Shown: positions 8,931 to 17,619 of the stretch, in pieces
Layout of the letters: each line of letters opens with the position of its first letter
Numbering within the stretch: position 1 is the stretch's first letter
Assembly: GCA_900473185.1 (NCBI GenBank)
Contig: UCKU01000043.1
Span: forward strand, 40,962 to 104,961
DNA: 64,000 nucleotides
Source: Hyphomicrobiales bacterium
GTDB lineage: Bacteria > Pseudomonadota > Alphaproteobacteria > Rhizobiales > Rhizobiaceae
Direction of reading: 5' to 3'
Position numbers and translations under genes: made by a program
The notes under the pieces: generated by a model
Database searches by the model: none
Told to the model about the DNA's origin: nothing
What the model saw: the letters and a program-made list of their open reading frames with translations, nothing else

Positions 8931-8967
8931 GTCACGATCCGGCTGCCGTCCGCAGCCGGTCCGTGAC
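8931..8967. terminator. Strong hairpin downstream of crp-like gene
   Basis: GTCACG (8931-8936) pairs with CGTGAC (8962-8967) and CCGGCTGC (8939-8946) with GCAGCCGG (8952-8959) around a 5-base loop. There is no T-run on either side, so it is either a transcript-stabilising or Rho-assisted end, or a repeat element. Confidence 0.4.
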
Positions 8968-9042
8968 CCACTTCACCCTCATAGACGGCTTAGGGGCCTG
9001 GCCGTCAAAAGCATCCATTGTGTCTGTCGTCGGAGAGCTTCT

Positions 9043-10434
9043 ATGAACGACATCGGCCAACTGCGTCCTGATGAGAATGGGCCCGCCGTTTCGACGTTGC
9101 GGTGGCCGGCTTCCGGACGCTACGCAAAAATATGGAGGGACGGCATCGCGGCGCACCCGGCGCTCGACCGTGTGGTCGTCATTGACGATTATTCGACGGC
9201 GAGGGGTGGGGCGACCGCCCTTGCGGTCCTGTCGGCGAAGCTCTTCTGCGGACTCGGCGTTGCCGTGACCTATATCTGCGGCGACGATGGAGCGAACGAG
9301 GAGCTTGCTTCACTCGGCGTTTCAATCGTCAAGCTGAATAGCCGTGACCTCTTGAGTTCTAACCGAGCCAAGGCCTTCGCGACCGGTATTCATAATCCGG
9401 CAGCCCGCAGCATGATTTCCGCCTGGGTGCGGGCTAACGATACGCCCAAGACAGCCTATCATGTTCATGGCTGGCATCAGATCCTGTCGCCGGCGGTCTT
9501 CGACGCGCTTGCACCCGTTGCCGATCGATGCGTCGTTCACGCCCATGATTTCTTTACCGGTTGTCCCAATGGGGCCTTTTTCGATTATCAGGCGCAGGAG
9601 ACCTGCCAGCGGCGTCCGCTCGGGGTAGGCTGCATCACCACCTCCTGCGACAAGCGTAGCTATGCGCAAAAGCTGTGGCGTACGGCCCGCGGCGCCAATC
9701 TCTTGCGCGCGCTGAGAAGCCGCCCTGCCTTCAGCAGGATCATCCTGCTCCACGAAAAGATGGCTGAGTTCCTGGTGGGCTCCGGCTACCAGCCGGAACG
9801 GCTCGTCACCATCCGCAATCCGATCGCGCCACTAACGGCCGAGCGTATCACGGCCGAGGACAATGATGAGTTCGTCTTCATCGGCCGGCTGGATGAGGAA
9901 AAGGGCATCGAAGACGCGCTTGCCGCGGCGCGCAGGGCTGGTGCAAGGCTCCGCGTGATCGGCGATGGGCCGCTGATGCCGAAGGTCGTGGCGGCCGGCG
10001 ATCATGTTAGAGCCATGGGCTGGCAGTCGCATGCGGAGATCGGTCGGATCATCCGCACCGCAAGCGCGCTTGTCATGCCGTCCCGCTATCCGGAGCCGTT
10101 CGGCCTTGTGGCGATCGAGGCGGCGCGCAGCGGCCTTCCTGTCATCATGACCAAGGGCGCTTTCCTCGCCGAGGAAATGGAGAGGGCCGGAATGGCGATC
10201 TCCTGCAACACGATGGACGAGGAAGCCTTCGCCGCAACGCTGACGGCCTTCCGCAACATGCCGAAGGAGGATGTCCGCCTTATGAGCGAACGTGCCTTCC
10301 GGCTATCGCCCAATCTGGCGACGACACACGAAGAATGGCGCGATGCCCTTCTCGCGCAATACCGCAGTCTGATTCCGACGAATGTAGTGCCCGAGCCGAG
10401 GGGCGGGGCGATCGTACAAGGAGCGTTCAGGTGA
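9043..10434 (+). CDS. Glycosyltransferase family 4 protein
   Basis: 463 residues with a GT-B fold. The N-terminal domain contains a Gly-rich segment (DDYSTARGGATALAV) and a Cys-containing region near 180-200. The C-terminal GT4 domain has FVFIGRLDEEKGIEDAL and PSRYPEPFGLVAIEAARSGLPV, the family's E-x7-E motif. GT4 enzymes are retaining transferases using nucleotide sugars. It follows the Crp-like gene by 120 bases, and its TGA overlaps the next gene's GTG. Sugar specificity is unknown. Confidence 0.82.
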   Translation: MNDIGQLRPDENGPAVSTLRWPASGRYAKIWRDGIAAHPALDRVVVIDDYSTARGGATALAVLSAKLFCGLGVAVTYICGDDGANEELASLGVSIVKLNSRDLLSSNRAKAFATGIHNPAARSMISAWVRANDTPKTAYHVHGWHQILSPAVFDALAPVADRCVVHAHDFFTGCPNGAFFDYQAQETCQRRPLGVGCITTSCDKRSYAQKLWRTARGANLLRALRSRPAFSRIILLHEKMAEFLVGSGYQPERLVTIRNPIAPLTAERITAEDNDEFVFIGRLDEEKGIEDALAAARRAGARLRVIGDGPLMPKVVAAGDHVRAMGWQSHAEIGRIIRTASALVMPSRYPEPFGLVAIEAARSGLPVIMTKGAFLAEEMERAGMAISCNTMDEEAFAATLTAFRNMPKEDVRLMSERAFRLSPNLATTHEEWRDALLAQYRSLIPTNVVPEPRGGAIVQGAFR

Positions 10435-11675
10435 CTGTCAAAGCAGCAAGCTCTCTCCCCGAAGCAATGGCATTCCGCGGTGACGCGCCCGTCGTGGCAA
10501 GAAGTCGGGTCGCCGAAGCCGGCAGCCGGGTCGATGCGAAGCAGCCTCGCGTCGCTATCGTCCACTACTGGCTGGTATCGATGCGCGGTGGCGAAAAGGT
10601 GGTGGAAGAACTCTGCCGGATGTTCCCTCAGGCAGACATCTTCACGCTGGTGCATAATCCCGATCGTACCAGCGATTTCCTGAACAGCCGCAACATCCAA
10701 ACGTCCTTCCTGCAGAAGATCCCGCGGTCTACGCGCCATTACACGAAGATGCTGCCGCTCATGCCCTTCGCGCTCGAGCACTTTGACTTGCAGGACTATG
10801 ATCTTGTCATTTCGAGTGAATCCGGCCCCGCCAAGGGCGTCATCACCCGGGCGGATGCGCTTCACATCTGCTACTGCCATTCGCCGATGCGCTACATCTG
10901 GGATCAGTTCCATGTGTACCGACGCGGTGTTTCCTGGATCGGCAAGGCAATGATGTCACTCACTGCTCCGATGCTGCGTGCCTGGGATGTGACGACCGCC
11001 TCGCGCGTCGATGCGTTCGTAGCGAATTCCAGCTATGTCGCGGGCCGTATCCGCCGCTTCTATGACCGCGACGCCGTCGTTATCTATCCGCCGGTTGCGA
11101 CTGACGATTTCGCCATCGGGCAGGGCAGGGGTGAGTTCTATCTCTATGCGGGCCAGCTTACCGCCTATAAGCGGCCGGATATTGCCGTGAAGGCCTGCAC
11201 GGAAATGGGCCGCAATCTGGTCGTGATCGGTGAGGGCGAGCAGGAAGCCTATCTGAGATCAATCGCCGGACCGACGGTGCAGTTCCTCGGCCATCAGCCG
11301 TTTCCGGTTCTGCGCGATCATCTGTCGCGCTGCCGCGCGCTGCTGTTCCCCGGCATCGAAGATTTCGGCATTCTGCCGGTGGAAGCGATGGCGTCCGGCA
11401 GACCGGTTCTGGCTTTCGATGCGGGTGGCGCACGCGAAACTGTCTGCGCACCGCATGTCGGCTTCCGCTTTGCCGAGCAGAGTACGGAAGCGCTGATGGA
11501 AACGATGGCAGCCTTCGAAGCGGTCGAGGACACGCTCGATCCGGTGGCGATCCATAACCACGCTTTGAAATTCTCCGCAGCAGTGTTCCGCGACCGCCTC
11601 GGCTCGCTCATCGATGAGCAACTCGCCAAGCATGGCCATCAGGCCGCAAGCCCTGTCAGAAGGAAAGTAAGCTGA
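10431..11675 (+). CDS. Glycosyltransferase family 4 protein (second)
   Basis: 414 residues if translation starts at GTG 10431, which I prefer. AAGGAG lies 7 bases before it and GTGA overlaps the upstream stop. The frame also reaches an ATG at 10335 inside the previous gene. The N-terminal half carries HYWLVSMRGGEKVVEELC. The C-terminal GT4 domain carries YAGQLTAYKRPDIAVKAC and FPGIEDFGILPVEAMASGRPV. It resembles mannosyltransferases of the WbaZ/RfaG group, but the donor is not certain. It is probably part of the rightward exo operon. Confidence 0.8.
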   Translation: MTVKAASSLPEAMAFRGDAPVVARSRVAEAGSRVDAKQPRVAIVHYWLVSMRGGEKVVEELCRMFPQADIFTLVHNPDRTSDFLNSRNIQTSFLQKIPRSTRHYTKMLPLMPFALEHFDLQDYDLVISSESGPAKGVITRADALHICYCHSPMRYIWDQFHVYRRGVSWIGKAMMSLTAPMLRAWDVTTASRVDAFVANSSYVAGRIRRFYDRDAVVIYPPVATDDFAIGQGRGEFYLYAGQLTAYKRPDIAVKACTEMGRNLVVIGEGEQEAYLRSIAGPTVQFLGHQPFPVLRDHLSRCRALLFPGIEDFGILPVEAMASGRPVLAFDAGGARETVCAPHVGFRFAEQSTEALMETMAAFEAVEDTLDPVAIHNHALKFSAAVFRDRLGSLIDEQLAKHGHQAASPVRRKVS

Positions 11676-11752
11676 CACGCACAAAAACCCTGGAGCGGCG
11701 GCATCCGGCGCTCCCCAGAAGAGGTTCGTTGCTCATGGCCAAGGAATAGATC

Positions 11753-13234
11753 GTGTCAAGCGTATCGCATAGAACGGCGACAGCAAGCATCTGGACAATC
11801 AGCGGAAAATTCCTGGCACGACTGCTCGATTTCGTGAGCCTGCTCATTCTTGCAAGACTTTTGAGCCCGGCCGATTTCGGGATCGTCGCCATTGCCACCT
11901 CGGTTCTTGTCATCGTCGAGGCGATCCTCGATCTGCCGCTCACCCAGGCGCTGGTGCGTGTTCCCTCGCCATCCGAGCGGATGTTTGCAACAGCCTTTAC
12001 ATTGAGCCTCATCAGAGGAACGGCGATCAGCCTGCTGATGATCGTCATCGCCTGGCCGATGGCTCTCCTCTACAACGATCCGCGGCTTTTTCAGCTGGTT
12101 GCCGTGGTTTCGATCGCACCTGCGATGCGGAGCGTCATCAGCCCGCGCATGGTGCTTTTCATGCAGCGCTTCGACTTCCGGCGCGAATTTGCTCTCGACA
12201 TCATCGCCAAGGGATCGACCCTGATCTTCGGCGTCGGTGTCGCGCTTGCGACCGACAGTTACTGGGGGCTGGCGATTGGCGCCGTTGCCGGGCCGGCGGC
12301 GTCGACCATCGTCTCCTATGTCTTCGCGCCGATGCGGCCGAGGCTCAGCCTTTCGGAATGGAAGCATTTCCAGGACATGATCGGCTGGAACACGATTTCG
12401 CAGGTTCTCAACTCACTGAACTGGCAGATGGACCGGCTGCTGCTGCCGCGCTTTACGAGCCTTTCCACTTACGGCGCCTTCAGCGTCGCGGACAATCTTG
12501 CCGGTATTCCCTATCAGACATTCGTCGGTCCGCTGATGCGCCCGCTGATGGCCGCCTTTTCCAATGTCAGCGACCGGGGCAAGCAGATCACCGCCTATCT
12601 GAAGGCCACCAATGCAATCATGGTCGTGGCGGCCCCCATCCTGCTCGTCATCATTTTCCTGGCCGATCCGATCCTGCGCATCGTTGTCGGCGAGAAATGG
12701 GCCTTTGCGGCGCCGATCCTGCAGTGGCTCTGCATCGTCAGCCTGATCGGCCTGCCGACGACCATCATGCCGCCACTCGTTATGGTTCTCGACAAGACCC
12801 GCTATGTGGCACTCAGGATGTTTGCTGAATTCGCAGTGAGGGCGCCGGTTACAGTGTTCGGCGTCGTGATGTTCGGGCTTGACGGTGCGCTGGCAGCGCG
12901 CGTCATCGCCGCTGTCGTTGCCTATGTCGTCTGCCTTGTCATCACGCAACGGCTGATCGGCGCCTCGATTGGTGCGCAGCTCTACGCGTTTGTCCGGCCG
13001 CTTGGGGCCTGCCTGCCGATGGTCGGTTTCCTGCTCTGGGTTCAGCCTGTTCTCATTGCCATGCCGCTCGGCATCGAGCTCGTCGCTGGCGTCGGCTTAT
13101 GCAGCGGTGCAGCGCTTGCGATCTTCTGGCTTTCTTCCCTGCTCTTGTGGCAGGCCGTAGGACGGCCCGACGGGCTGGAGGCCATCATCGTCAGGAAGAT
13201 TATGCCCTGGCGAAACGGAGTCGTCGTTTCATGA
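11753..13234 (+). CDS. exoT: ExoT/Wzx-like polysaccharide flippase
   Basis: 493 residues, hydrophobic, with about 12-14 membrane spans in the MATE/MVF-type polysaccharide-exporter pattern. The N-terminus includes GKFLARLLDFVSLLILARLLSPADFG, the classic start of ExoT/RfbX proteins. Such flippases turn undecaprenyl-linked repeat units to the periplasmic face for the ExoQ-type polymerase. GTG 11753 follows AAGGA at 7 bases. The stop overlaps an ATG at 13231 that is in frame with the downstream glycanase. Confidence 0.85.
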   Translation: MSSVSHRTATASIWTISGKFLARLLDFVSLLILARLLSPADFGIVAIATSVLVIVEAILDLPLTQALVRVPSPSERMFATAFTLSLIRGTAISLLMIVIAWPMALLYNDPRLFQLVAVVSIAPAMRSVISPRMVLFMQRFDFRREFALDIIAKGSTLIFGVGVALATDSYWGLAIGAVAGPAASTIVSYVFAPMRPRLSLSEWKHFQDMIGWNTISQVLNSLNWQMDRLLLPRFTSLSTYGAFSVADNLAGIPYQTFVGPLMRPLMAAFSNVSDRGKQITAYLKATNAIMVVAAPILLVIIFLADPILRIVVGEKWAFAAPILQWLCIVSLIGLPTTIMPPLVMVLDKTRYVALRMFAEFAVRAPVTVFGVVMFGLDGALAARVIAAVVAYVVCLVITQRLIGASIGAQLYAFVRPLGACLPMVGFLLWVQPVLIAMPLGIELVAGVGLCSGAALAIFWLSSLLLWQAVGRPDGLEAIIVRKIMPWRNGVVVS

Positions 13235-13284
13235 TCGGCTCGCAAAACCCCGCGACGGGGTCGAAATCTCCGGGAGGGAGAAAC

Positions 13285-14115
13285 ATGCGTCACGCGAAAT
13301 TTGCCGGAAGATTTGCGCTTCTGATCGTCATCGGCCTTTTCGGCCCGCCAGGTCCTCGGCCGAGCGAAGCGGAAGAGCCGCTCAATCTCGACGATTTTCA
13401 GCTGACCTTTGCCGAAGACTTCAACACGCTCGATGCTTCGGCCTGGGGCGAGAACGGATCGCGCTGGATTGCACATACACCATGGAATGGTGATTTCGGC
13501 GATGCTCAGTTTACCGACCCGATGGACGGTTTCCCTTTTACGGTCAATGACGGCATCTTGCGGATCGAGGCTCGGAAGGATGCGGATGGCAAGTGGCGCT
13601 CCGGCCTGCTCGCCTCCACCAATCCGAAGGGCGAAGGCTTCTCCCAGACGTTCGGCTATTTCGAAGCGCGCATGAAGCTGCCGCCCGGCAAGGGCGTCTG
13701 GCCGGCTTTCTGGCTGATTGGCCTCGACCGGTCCAAATTTACCTCGGAAATCGACGTGATCGAATATTACGGCCGTGCGCCCGGCGAGTTCAGCATGGGC
13801 TATCATGTCTGGCGCCCGAGCAACCAGCACACGACGGACGGCCATCTGACGAATGTGCCCGAAGGCTCGCTCAGCAGCGACTATCACACTTTTGGCGTCG
13901 ATATCGGCCCGCAGAAATCGACCTTCTATCTGGATCGCAATCCCCTCTGGAGCTTCGATACGCCGCCGGAATTCCACATGCCCTTCTATCCGCTGGTCAA
14001 TCTTGCGCTCGGGTCTGGCTGGCCGATCGATGAAACGCCGAACCCGTCCTATCTGCTGGTTGATTACATCCATGTCTATCAGCGCAAGAACCTGATTTCG
14101 GCCAAAAACGATTAG
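13285..14115 (+). CDS. exoK: ExoK-like secreted endo-glycanase (GH16)
   Basis: 276 residues with a signal peptide (cleavage near SEA-EEPLN, about residue 26) and a GH16 domain. The catalytic motif is SEIDVIEYYG (about residue 155), with the two active-site glutamates of the ExDxxE pattern. FGYFEARMKLPPGKGVWPAFW is the usual preceding strand, though I quote it only as position 118-138. ExoK-type glycanases trim nascent exopolysaccharide. I chose ATG 13285 because GGAGGGAG precedes it and the signal peptide begins there; ATG 13231 is an alternative. The stop overlaps the convergent LysR stop. Confidence 0.85.
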   Translation: MRHAKFAGRFALLIVIGLFGPPGPRPSEAEEPLNLDDFQLTFAEDFNTLDASAWGENGSRWIAHTPWNGDFGDAQFTDPMDGFPFTVNDGILRIEARKDADGKWRSGLLASTNPKGEGFSQTFGYFEARMKLPPGKGVWPAFWLIGLDRSKFTSEIDVIEYYGRAPGEFSMGYHVWRPSNQHTTDGHLTNVPEGSLSSDYHTFGVDIGPQKSTFYLDRNPLWSFDTPPEFHMPFYPLVNLALGSGWPIDETPNPSYLLVDYIHVYQRKNLISAKND

Positions 14116-14993
14116 GGCCGGATGGCGGTCTGCGAGCGTTTGAGCGCGTCGAGTACGATGCCGGTCAACCGGCGCGATGGGGAGCTGCGCGGCCAGAGCA
14201 TCCCGACCTCTCGCGGTGGAAAGGGCACAGGCAATTCGAGGACAGCGAGGTTGAGGCCTTCCGGCCAGGGTCTTGCCCAATCCGGCACCAGCGAGACGCC
14301 GAGCCCATTGGCGACCATGACCGAAATCGCTTCGAGGGAATCGAGTTCCAGACGTTCAGCCGGCTTCAAACCCTGTCTTTGAAGATACTCGTCGGCAAGG
14401 CGGCCGCCCCAATTGTTCCGGTCGTAGCGGATGAAGGGGCGGGTCTTCAGGAGCGTGTGCGGGTTCTCGCCCCGGCAAGCAGCGGGGGCTACGAGAACCA
14501 GACGTTCGGCCCGCAGCAGTTCCCATTCCAATGTTTTCGGTATCGAAAAAGGTGGCTTTACGATGATTGCCGCGTCGATATCCCGGTCTATCAGCCGCTG
14601 GTAGAGATCGGTCGATGGGCCCGGCAGCAGGAAGACCTCGACCAGCGGCATGCTGGCGAAGACTTCGTGCAGGGCTGATGGCAGCAACCCGGTCAGCGCA
14701 GTGGTGATGGCGCCGAGACGAAGCTCGCCGGAAGGCAGATCGGCATTGGCAAGGCTGCGCAGATCGCGGACTTCGGCGAGGATCCTGCGGCTCTTTTCGA
14801 TGATGGCGTGGCCGGTATCGGTCGGGCGGACACGGCGGCCAACCCGGGTCAGCAGCGGCACGCCGACATCTTCTTCCAGAGCCTGCATACGCTGGGCGAC
14901 CGCGGCCGGTGTGATGCCGAGGCGGCGGGAGGCTTCGGCCAGCGATCCGAGTTCGGCAACCAGCAGGAAGGTGTCGAGAAAGCGCGTTTCCAT
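14112..14993 (-). CDS. LysR-type transcriptional regulator
   Basis: 293 residues from ATG 14993 (METRFLDTFLLVAELGS). The N-terminal winged HTH has SLAEASRRLGITPAAVAQRM, and the substrate-binding domain starts near residue 88 (GELRLGAITTALTG). An upstream in-frame ATG at 15059 would add 22 atypical residues. It is divergent from the SDR-RraA-DapA operon 93 bases away, so it most likely controls that operon. A dyad TTCTG-N4-CAGAA lies between them. The inducer is unknown. Confidence 0.85.
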   Translation of the reverse strand: METRFLDTFLLVAELGSLAEASRRLGITPAAVAQRMQALEEDVGVPLLTRVGRRVRPTDTGHAIIEKSRRILAEVRDLRSLANADLPSGELRLGAITTALTGLLPSALHEVFASMPLVEVFLLPGPSTDLYQRLIDRDIDAAIIVKPPFSIPKTLEWELLRAERLVLVAPAACRGENPHTLLKTRPFIRYDRNNWGGRLADEYLQRQGLKPAERLELDSLEAISVMVANGLGVSLVPDWARPWPEGLNLAVLELPVPFPPREVGMLWPRSSPSRRLTGIVLDALKRSQTAIRP

Positions 14994-15011
14994 AAGAAAA
15001 GTTTTTCTATC

Positions 15012-15025
15012 TTCTGAAACCAGAA
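15012..15025. promoter_or_regulatory. Candidate LysR box
   Basis: TTCTG-AAAC-CAGAA is a perfect inverted repeat in the 93-base gap between the divergent LysR gene and SDR operon. It roughly fits the dyadic T-N11/12-A pattern of LysR sites. The assignment rests on position only. Confidence 0.35.
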
Positions 15026-15086
15026 AAAGCGAGATTTTTCTTCTTTTCGTGATCGCCATAATGCTGGCGAAACCGGAGTATCTGCC

Positions 15087-15872
15087 TTGGATATGCAATT
15101 GAATGGAAAGACCGCGCTGGTGTTCGGCGCGGGTGGTGGACTGGGCGGTGCGATTGCCCGCTCGCTGGCCTCGGAAGGCGTTCGCGTCGCCGTTGCCGAT
15201 ATCGATGAAGCCGCTGCCGGAAAGACGGCGGAAGGCATCGTTTCCGCTGGGGGGAAGGCGCTGGCGATTGGCTGGGATATCGCCGATCTCTCTGTCATCG
15301 AGGCAAGACTGGCTGTGATCGCCGATACTTTTGGGGCCGTCGATATCCTCGTCAACAATACGGGCGGACCGCCACCGACACCGGCCTCCGGTCAATCGGC
15401 GGAAACCTGGTCGAAATATTTCGACATGATGGTGCGTTCGGTGATCGCGGTGACGGATGCCGTATTGCCCGGCATGAAGGCGAGCGGTTGGGGCCGTGTC
15501 ATTACGTCCACGTCATCAGGCGTCGTGGCGCCAATCCCCAATCTGGGTATCTCCAACAGCCTGCGCCTGGCGTTGGTCGGCTGGTCGAAGACGCTCGCCC
15601 GTGAGATCGGCCGTGATGGGATTACCGCCAATATCGTGCTGCCGGGGCGCATCGCGACCGGCCGCATTACTTTCCTCGACGAGCAGAAGGCGAAGCGCGA
15701 AAACCGGCCGGTGGAAGAAGTGACGGCGGAGAGCACGGCCGCCATTCCTGTCGGGCGTTACGGCCGGCCGGAGGAATATGGCGACGCGGTTGCCTTTCTC
15801 GCCAGCCCACGCGCATCCTATATCACCGGCTCCGTCATCCGCATCGACGGCGGCCTTATCCAGAGCATATGA
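15087..15872 (+). CDS. SDR-family oxidoreductase lacking the usual Tyr/Lys pair
   Basis: 261 residues. A Rossmann fold opens with ALVFGAGGGLGGAIAR, a variant of TGxxxGxG. It has ILVNNTGGPPP at the NNAG position, VITSTSSG for the catalytic Ser, and a C-terminal ITGSVIRIDGG. Where classical SDRs have YxxxK, this one reads ISNSL. That matches the BKR-like SDR subgroup with a degenerate tetrad. The TTG start at 15087 follows GGAG at 8 bases; ATG 15093 is the alternative. It is first in an operon with an aldolase and a lyase, so it may handle a sugar-acid or keto-acid intermediate. Confidence 0.75.
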   Translation: MDMQLNGKTALVFGAGGGLGGAIARSLASEGVRVAVADIDEAAAGKTAEGIVSAGGKALAIGWDIADLSVIEARLAVIADTFGAVDILVNNTGGPPPTPASGQSAETWSKYFDMMVRSVIAVTDAVLPGMKASGWGRVITSTSSGVVAPIPNLGISNSLRLALVGWSKTLAREIGRDGITANIVLPGRIATGRITFLDEQKAKRENRPVEEVTAESTAAIPVGRYGRPEEYGDAVAFLASPRASYITGSVIRIDGGLIQSI

Positions 15873-15882
15873 GGTACAATCC

Positions 15883-16587
15883 ATGTCTCTAGATCCAGCT
15901 GTTATCGAAACTCTGAAGGGCGTCTCCACGGCGACTCTGACAACCGTGCTTCTGAAAAAGGGGCTCAGGAATGTCTGGATGCGCGGCACGAAGCCGCTAA
16001 GGCCGGGTCAGGAGCGGGTGGTCGGCCCAGCCTTCACGCTGCGTTTCGTACCGGCGCGTGAGGATCTGGCAACGCCCGAAAGCTGGGCTTCGCCGATCTC
16101 CACGCGGGCGGCGATCGAAGAGATGCCGGAGGGCTGCATTGCCGTGGTCGATGCGATGGGCGTGCAGGACGCCGGCATCTTCGGCGATATTCTCTGCGCC
16201 CGGATGATGAAGCGCAAGGTCGCGGCCTTGGTCAGCGATGGTGTGGTGCGCGATCTGGAAGGCGTGCTTGCGAGCGAGTTGCCCGTCTGGTGCGATGGAA
16301 TGGCGGCACCGCCTTCCGTCGCCGGGCTGACCTTCGTCGGCTGGCAGCAGCCGATCGCCTGTGGTGGTGTTGCTGTTTTCCCCGGCGATATCGTCGTTGC
16401 CGACAAGGATGGCGCCGTGCTCATCCCGGCCGCCCTGCTCGATGCGGTGCTTGCCGAAGCACCGGAGCAGGAGCGCATGGAAGGCTGGATCATGACCGAA
16501 ATCGACCGGGGCGTGCCGCTGCCTGGTCTCTATCCTATGAACGCGGAAACCAAGGCACGCTATCAGGCGTGGAAGGATGCACAATGA
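15883..16587 (+). CDS. RraA/HMG-aldolase family protein
   Basis: 234 residues from ATG 15883 (GAGG 8 bases upstream). RraA-fold signatures are VAALVSDGVVRDLEG (about residue 110), with the conserved Arg-Asp, and FPGDIVVADKDGAVLIP (about residue 170). Family members are divalent-metal-dependent class II aldolases or decarboxylases of oxo-acids, alongside the RNase E regulator RraA. The catabolic operon favours an aldolase or decarboxylase. It differs from the GalC-like paralogue at 24596. Its stop overlaps the next start as ATGA. Confidence 0.78.
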   Translation: MSLDPAVIETLKGVSTATLTTVLLKKGLRNVWMRGTKPLRPGQERVVGPAFTLRFVPAREDLATPESWASPISTRAAIEEMPEGCIAVVDAMGVQDAGIFGDILCARMMKRKVAALVSDGVVRDLEGVLASELPVWCDGMAAPPSVAGLTFVGWQQPIACGGVAVFPGDIVVADKDGAVLIPAALLDAVLAEAPEQERMEGWIMTEIDRGVPLPGLYPMNAETKARYQAWKDAQ

Positions 16588-17510
16588 GCTTCGGAACTGA
16601 CGCAAAGGGCGTCTATGCAATTGCAACCACGCCATTCCTGCCTGATGGTACTCTCGACGCGCCGTCAATCGACCGGCTGACCGACTTCTATCAGGACAGC
16701 GGCGTTACCGGCATGACCATCCTCGGGATCATGGGCGAGGCGCCGAAGCTTGAGCCAGCGGAATCGCGGGCAATCATTCGCCAAGTGGTCGGGCGTTCAA
16801 GAGTGCCGGTCGTTGTCGGCGTTTCTGCACCCGGCTTTGCGGCGATGCGTTCGCTCGCCCGCGACGCGATGGACATGGGGGCTTCCGGCGTCATGATCGC
16901 GCCGACGCCGGCGCTTCGCACCGACGAGCAGATCGTCCAGTATTTTGCGCAGGCTGTTGAGGCCGTCGGCACGGACGTTCCGTGGGTGCTACAGGATTAT
17001 CCGCTGACGCTGACGGTCGTCATGTCGGCCAGCGTGGTTGCCAAGATCATTTCCGATCATCCCTCCTGCGTTATGCTCAAGCACGAGGACTGGCCGGGGC
17101 TGGAGAAGATCTCAAAGCTGCGCGCCATGCAGAAAGCCGGCGAGCTTCGGCCCTTCTCGATCCTCTGCGGCAATGGCGGCATGTTCCTCGATTTCGAGCC
17201 GGAGCGTGGTGCTGACGGTGCTATGACCGGTTACGGTTTCCCGGACATGCTGGTGGAGTTGGTTAATCTGTTTGCCGCGGGAAAACGCGATGAGGCGCAT
17301 GATCTCTTTGATGCCCATTTGCCGCTGATCCGCTACGAGCAGCAGCTCGGCGTCGGCCTTGCCGTCCGCAAGCATGTTCTCATGCGCCGGGGCGCCATTA
17401 CCTCGGATGCGCAACGCAAACCAGGAAGCGCGCTCAGCGCCACGGCGCGGGCTGAGGTCGACTATCTGCTGCGCCGCCTTGCGCAGCACGATCCTCGCGC
17501 ACCTGTCTGA
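16584..17510 (+). CDS. DapA/NanA-type lyase (dihydrodipicolinate synthase family)
   Basis: 308 residues, a TIM barrel. It has GIMGEAPKLEPAESRAII, replacing the usual GttGE, the catalytic Tyr in VLQDYPLTL (about residue 136), and the Schiff-base Lys in CVMLKHEDWPG (about residue 162). The class I lyase family includes DapA, NanA, KdgD and hydratase-aldolases. Outside a lysine context and coupled to an SDR and an RraA-type aldolase, it is probably a catabolic keto-acid lyase or dehydratase. ATG 16584 overlaps the previous stop. A strong terminator follows at 17518. Confidence 0.78.
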   Translation: MSFGTDAKGVYAIATTPFLPDGTLDAPSIDRLTDFYQDSGVTGMTILGIMGEAPKLEPAESRAIIRQVVGRSRVPVVVGVSAPGFAAMRSLARDAMDMGASGVMIAPTPALRTDEQIVQYFAQAVEAVGTDVPWVLQDYPLTLTVVMSASVVAKIISDHPSCVMLKHEDWPGLEKISKLRAMQKAGELRPFSILCGNGGMFLDFEPERGADGAMTGYGFPDMLVELVNLFAAGKRDEAHDLFDAHLPLIRYEQQLGVGLAVRKHVLMRRGAITSDAQRKPGSALSATARAEVDYLLRRLAQHDPRAPV

Positions 17511-17517
17511 CGAACAA

Positions 17518-17550
17518 GGCTCCCCGCGGCAAAGCGGGGAGCCTTTGTTC
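17518..17550 (+). terminator. Rho-independent terminator of the SDR-RraA-DapA operon
   Basis: GGCTCCCCGC and GCGGGGAGCC form a perfect 10-bp stem with a 6-base loop, followed by TTTGTT. It lies 8 bases after the lyase stop codon. Confidence 0.85.
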
Positions 17551-17619
17551 AAAATACACCGCCGCTCGCTTGATGGCGGCGTTCGCCTGCGAGGCGATGT
17601 GTAAGCAGTCGTTCCCGCC

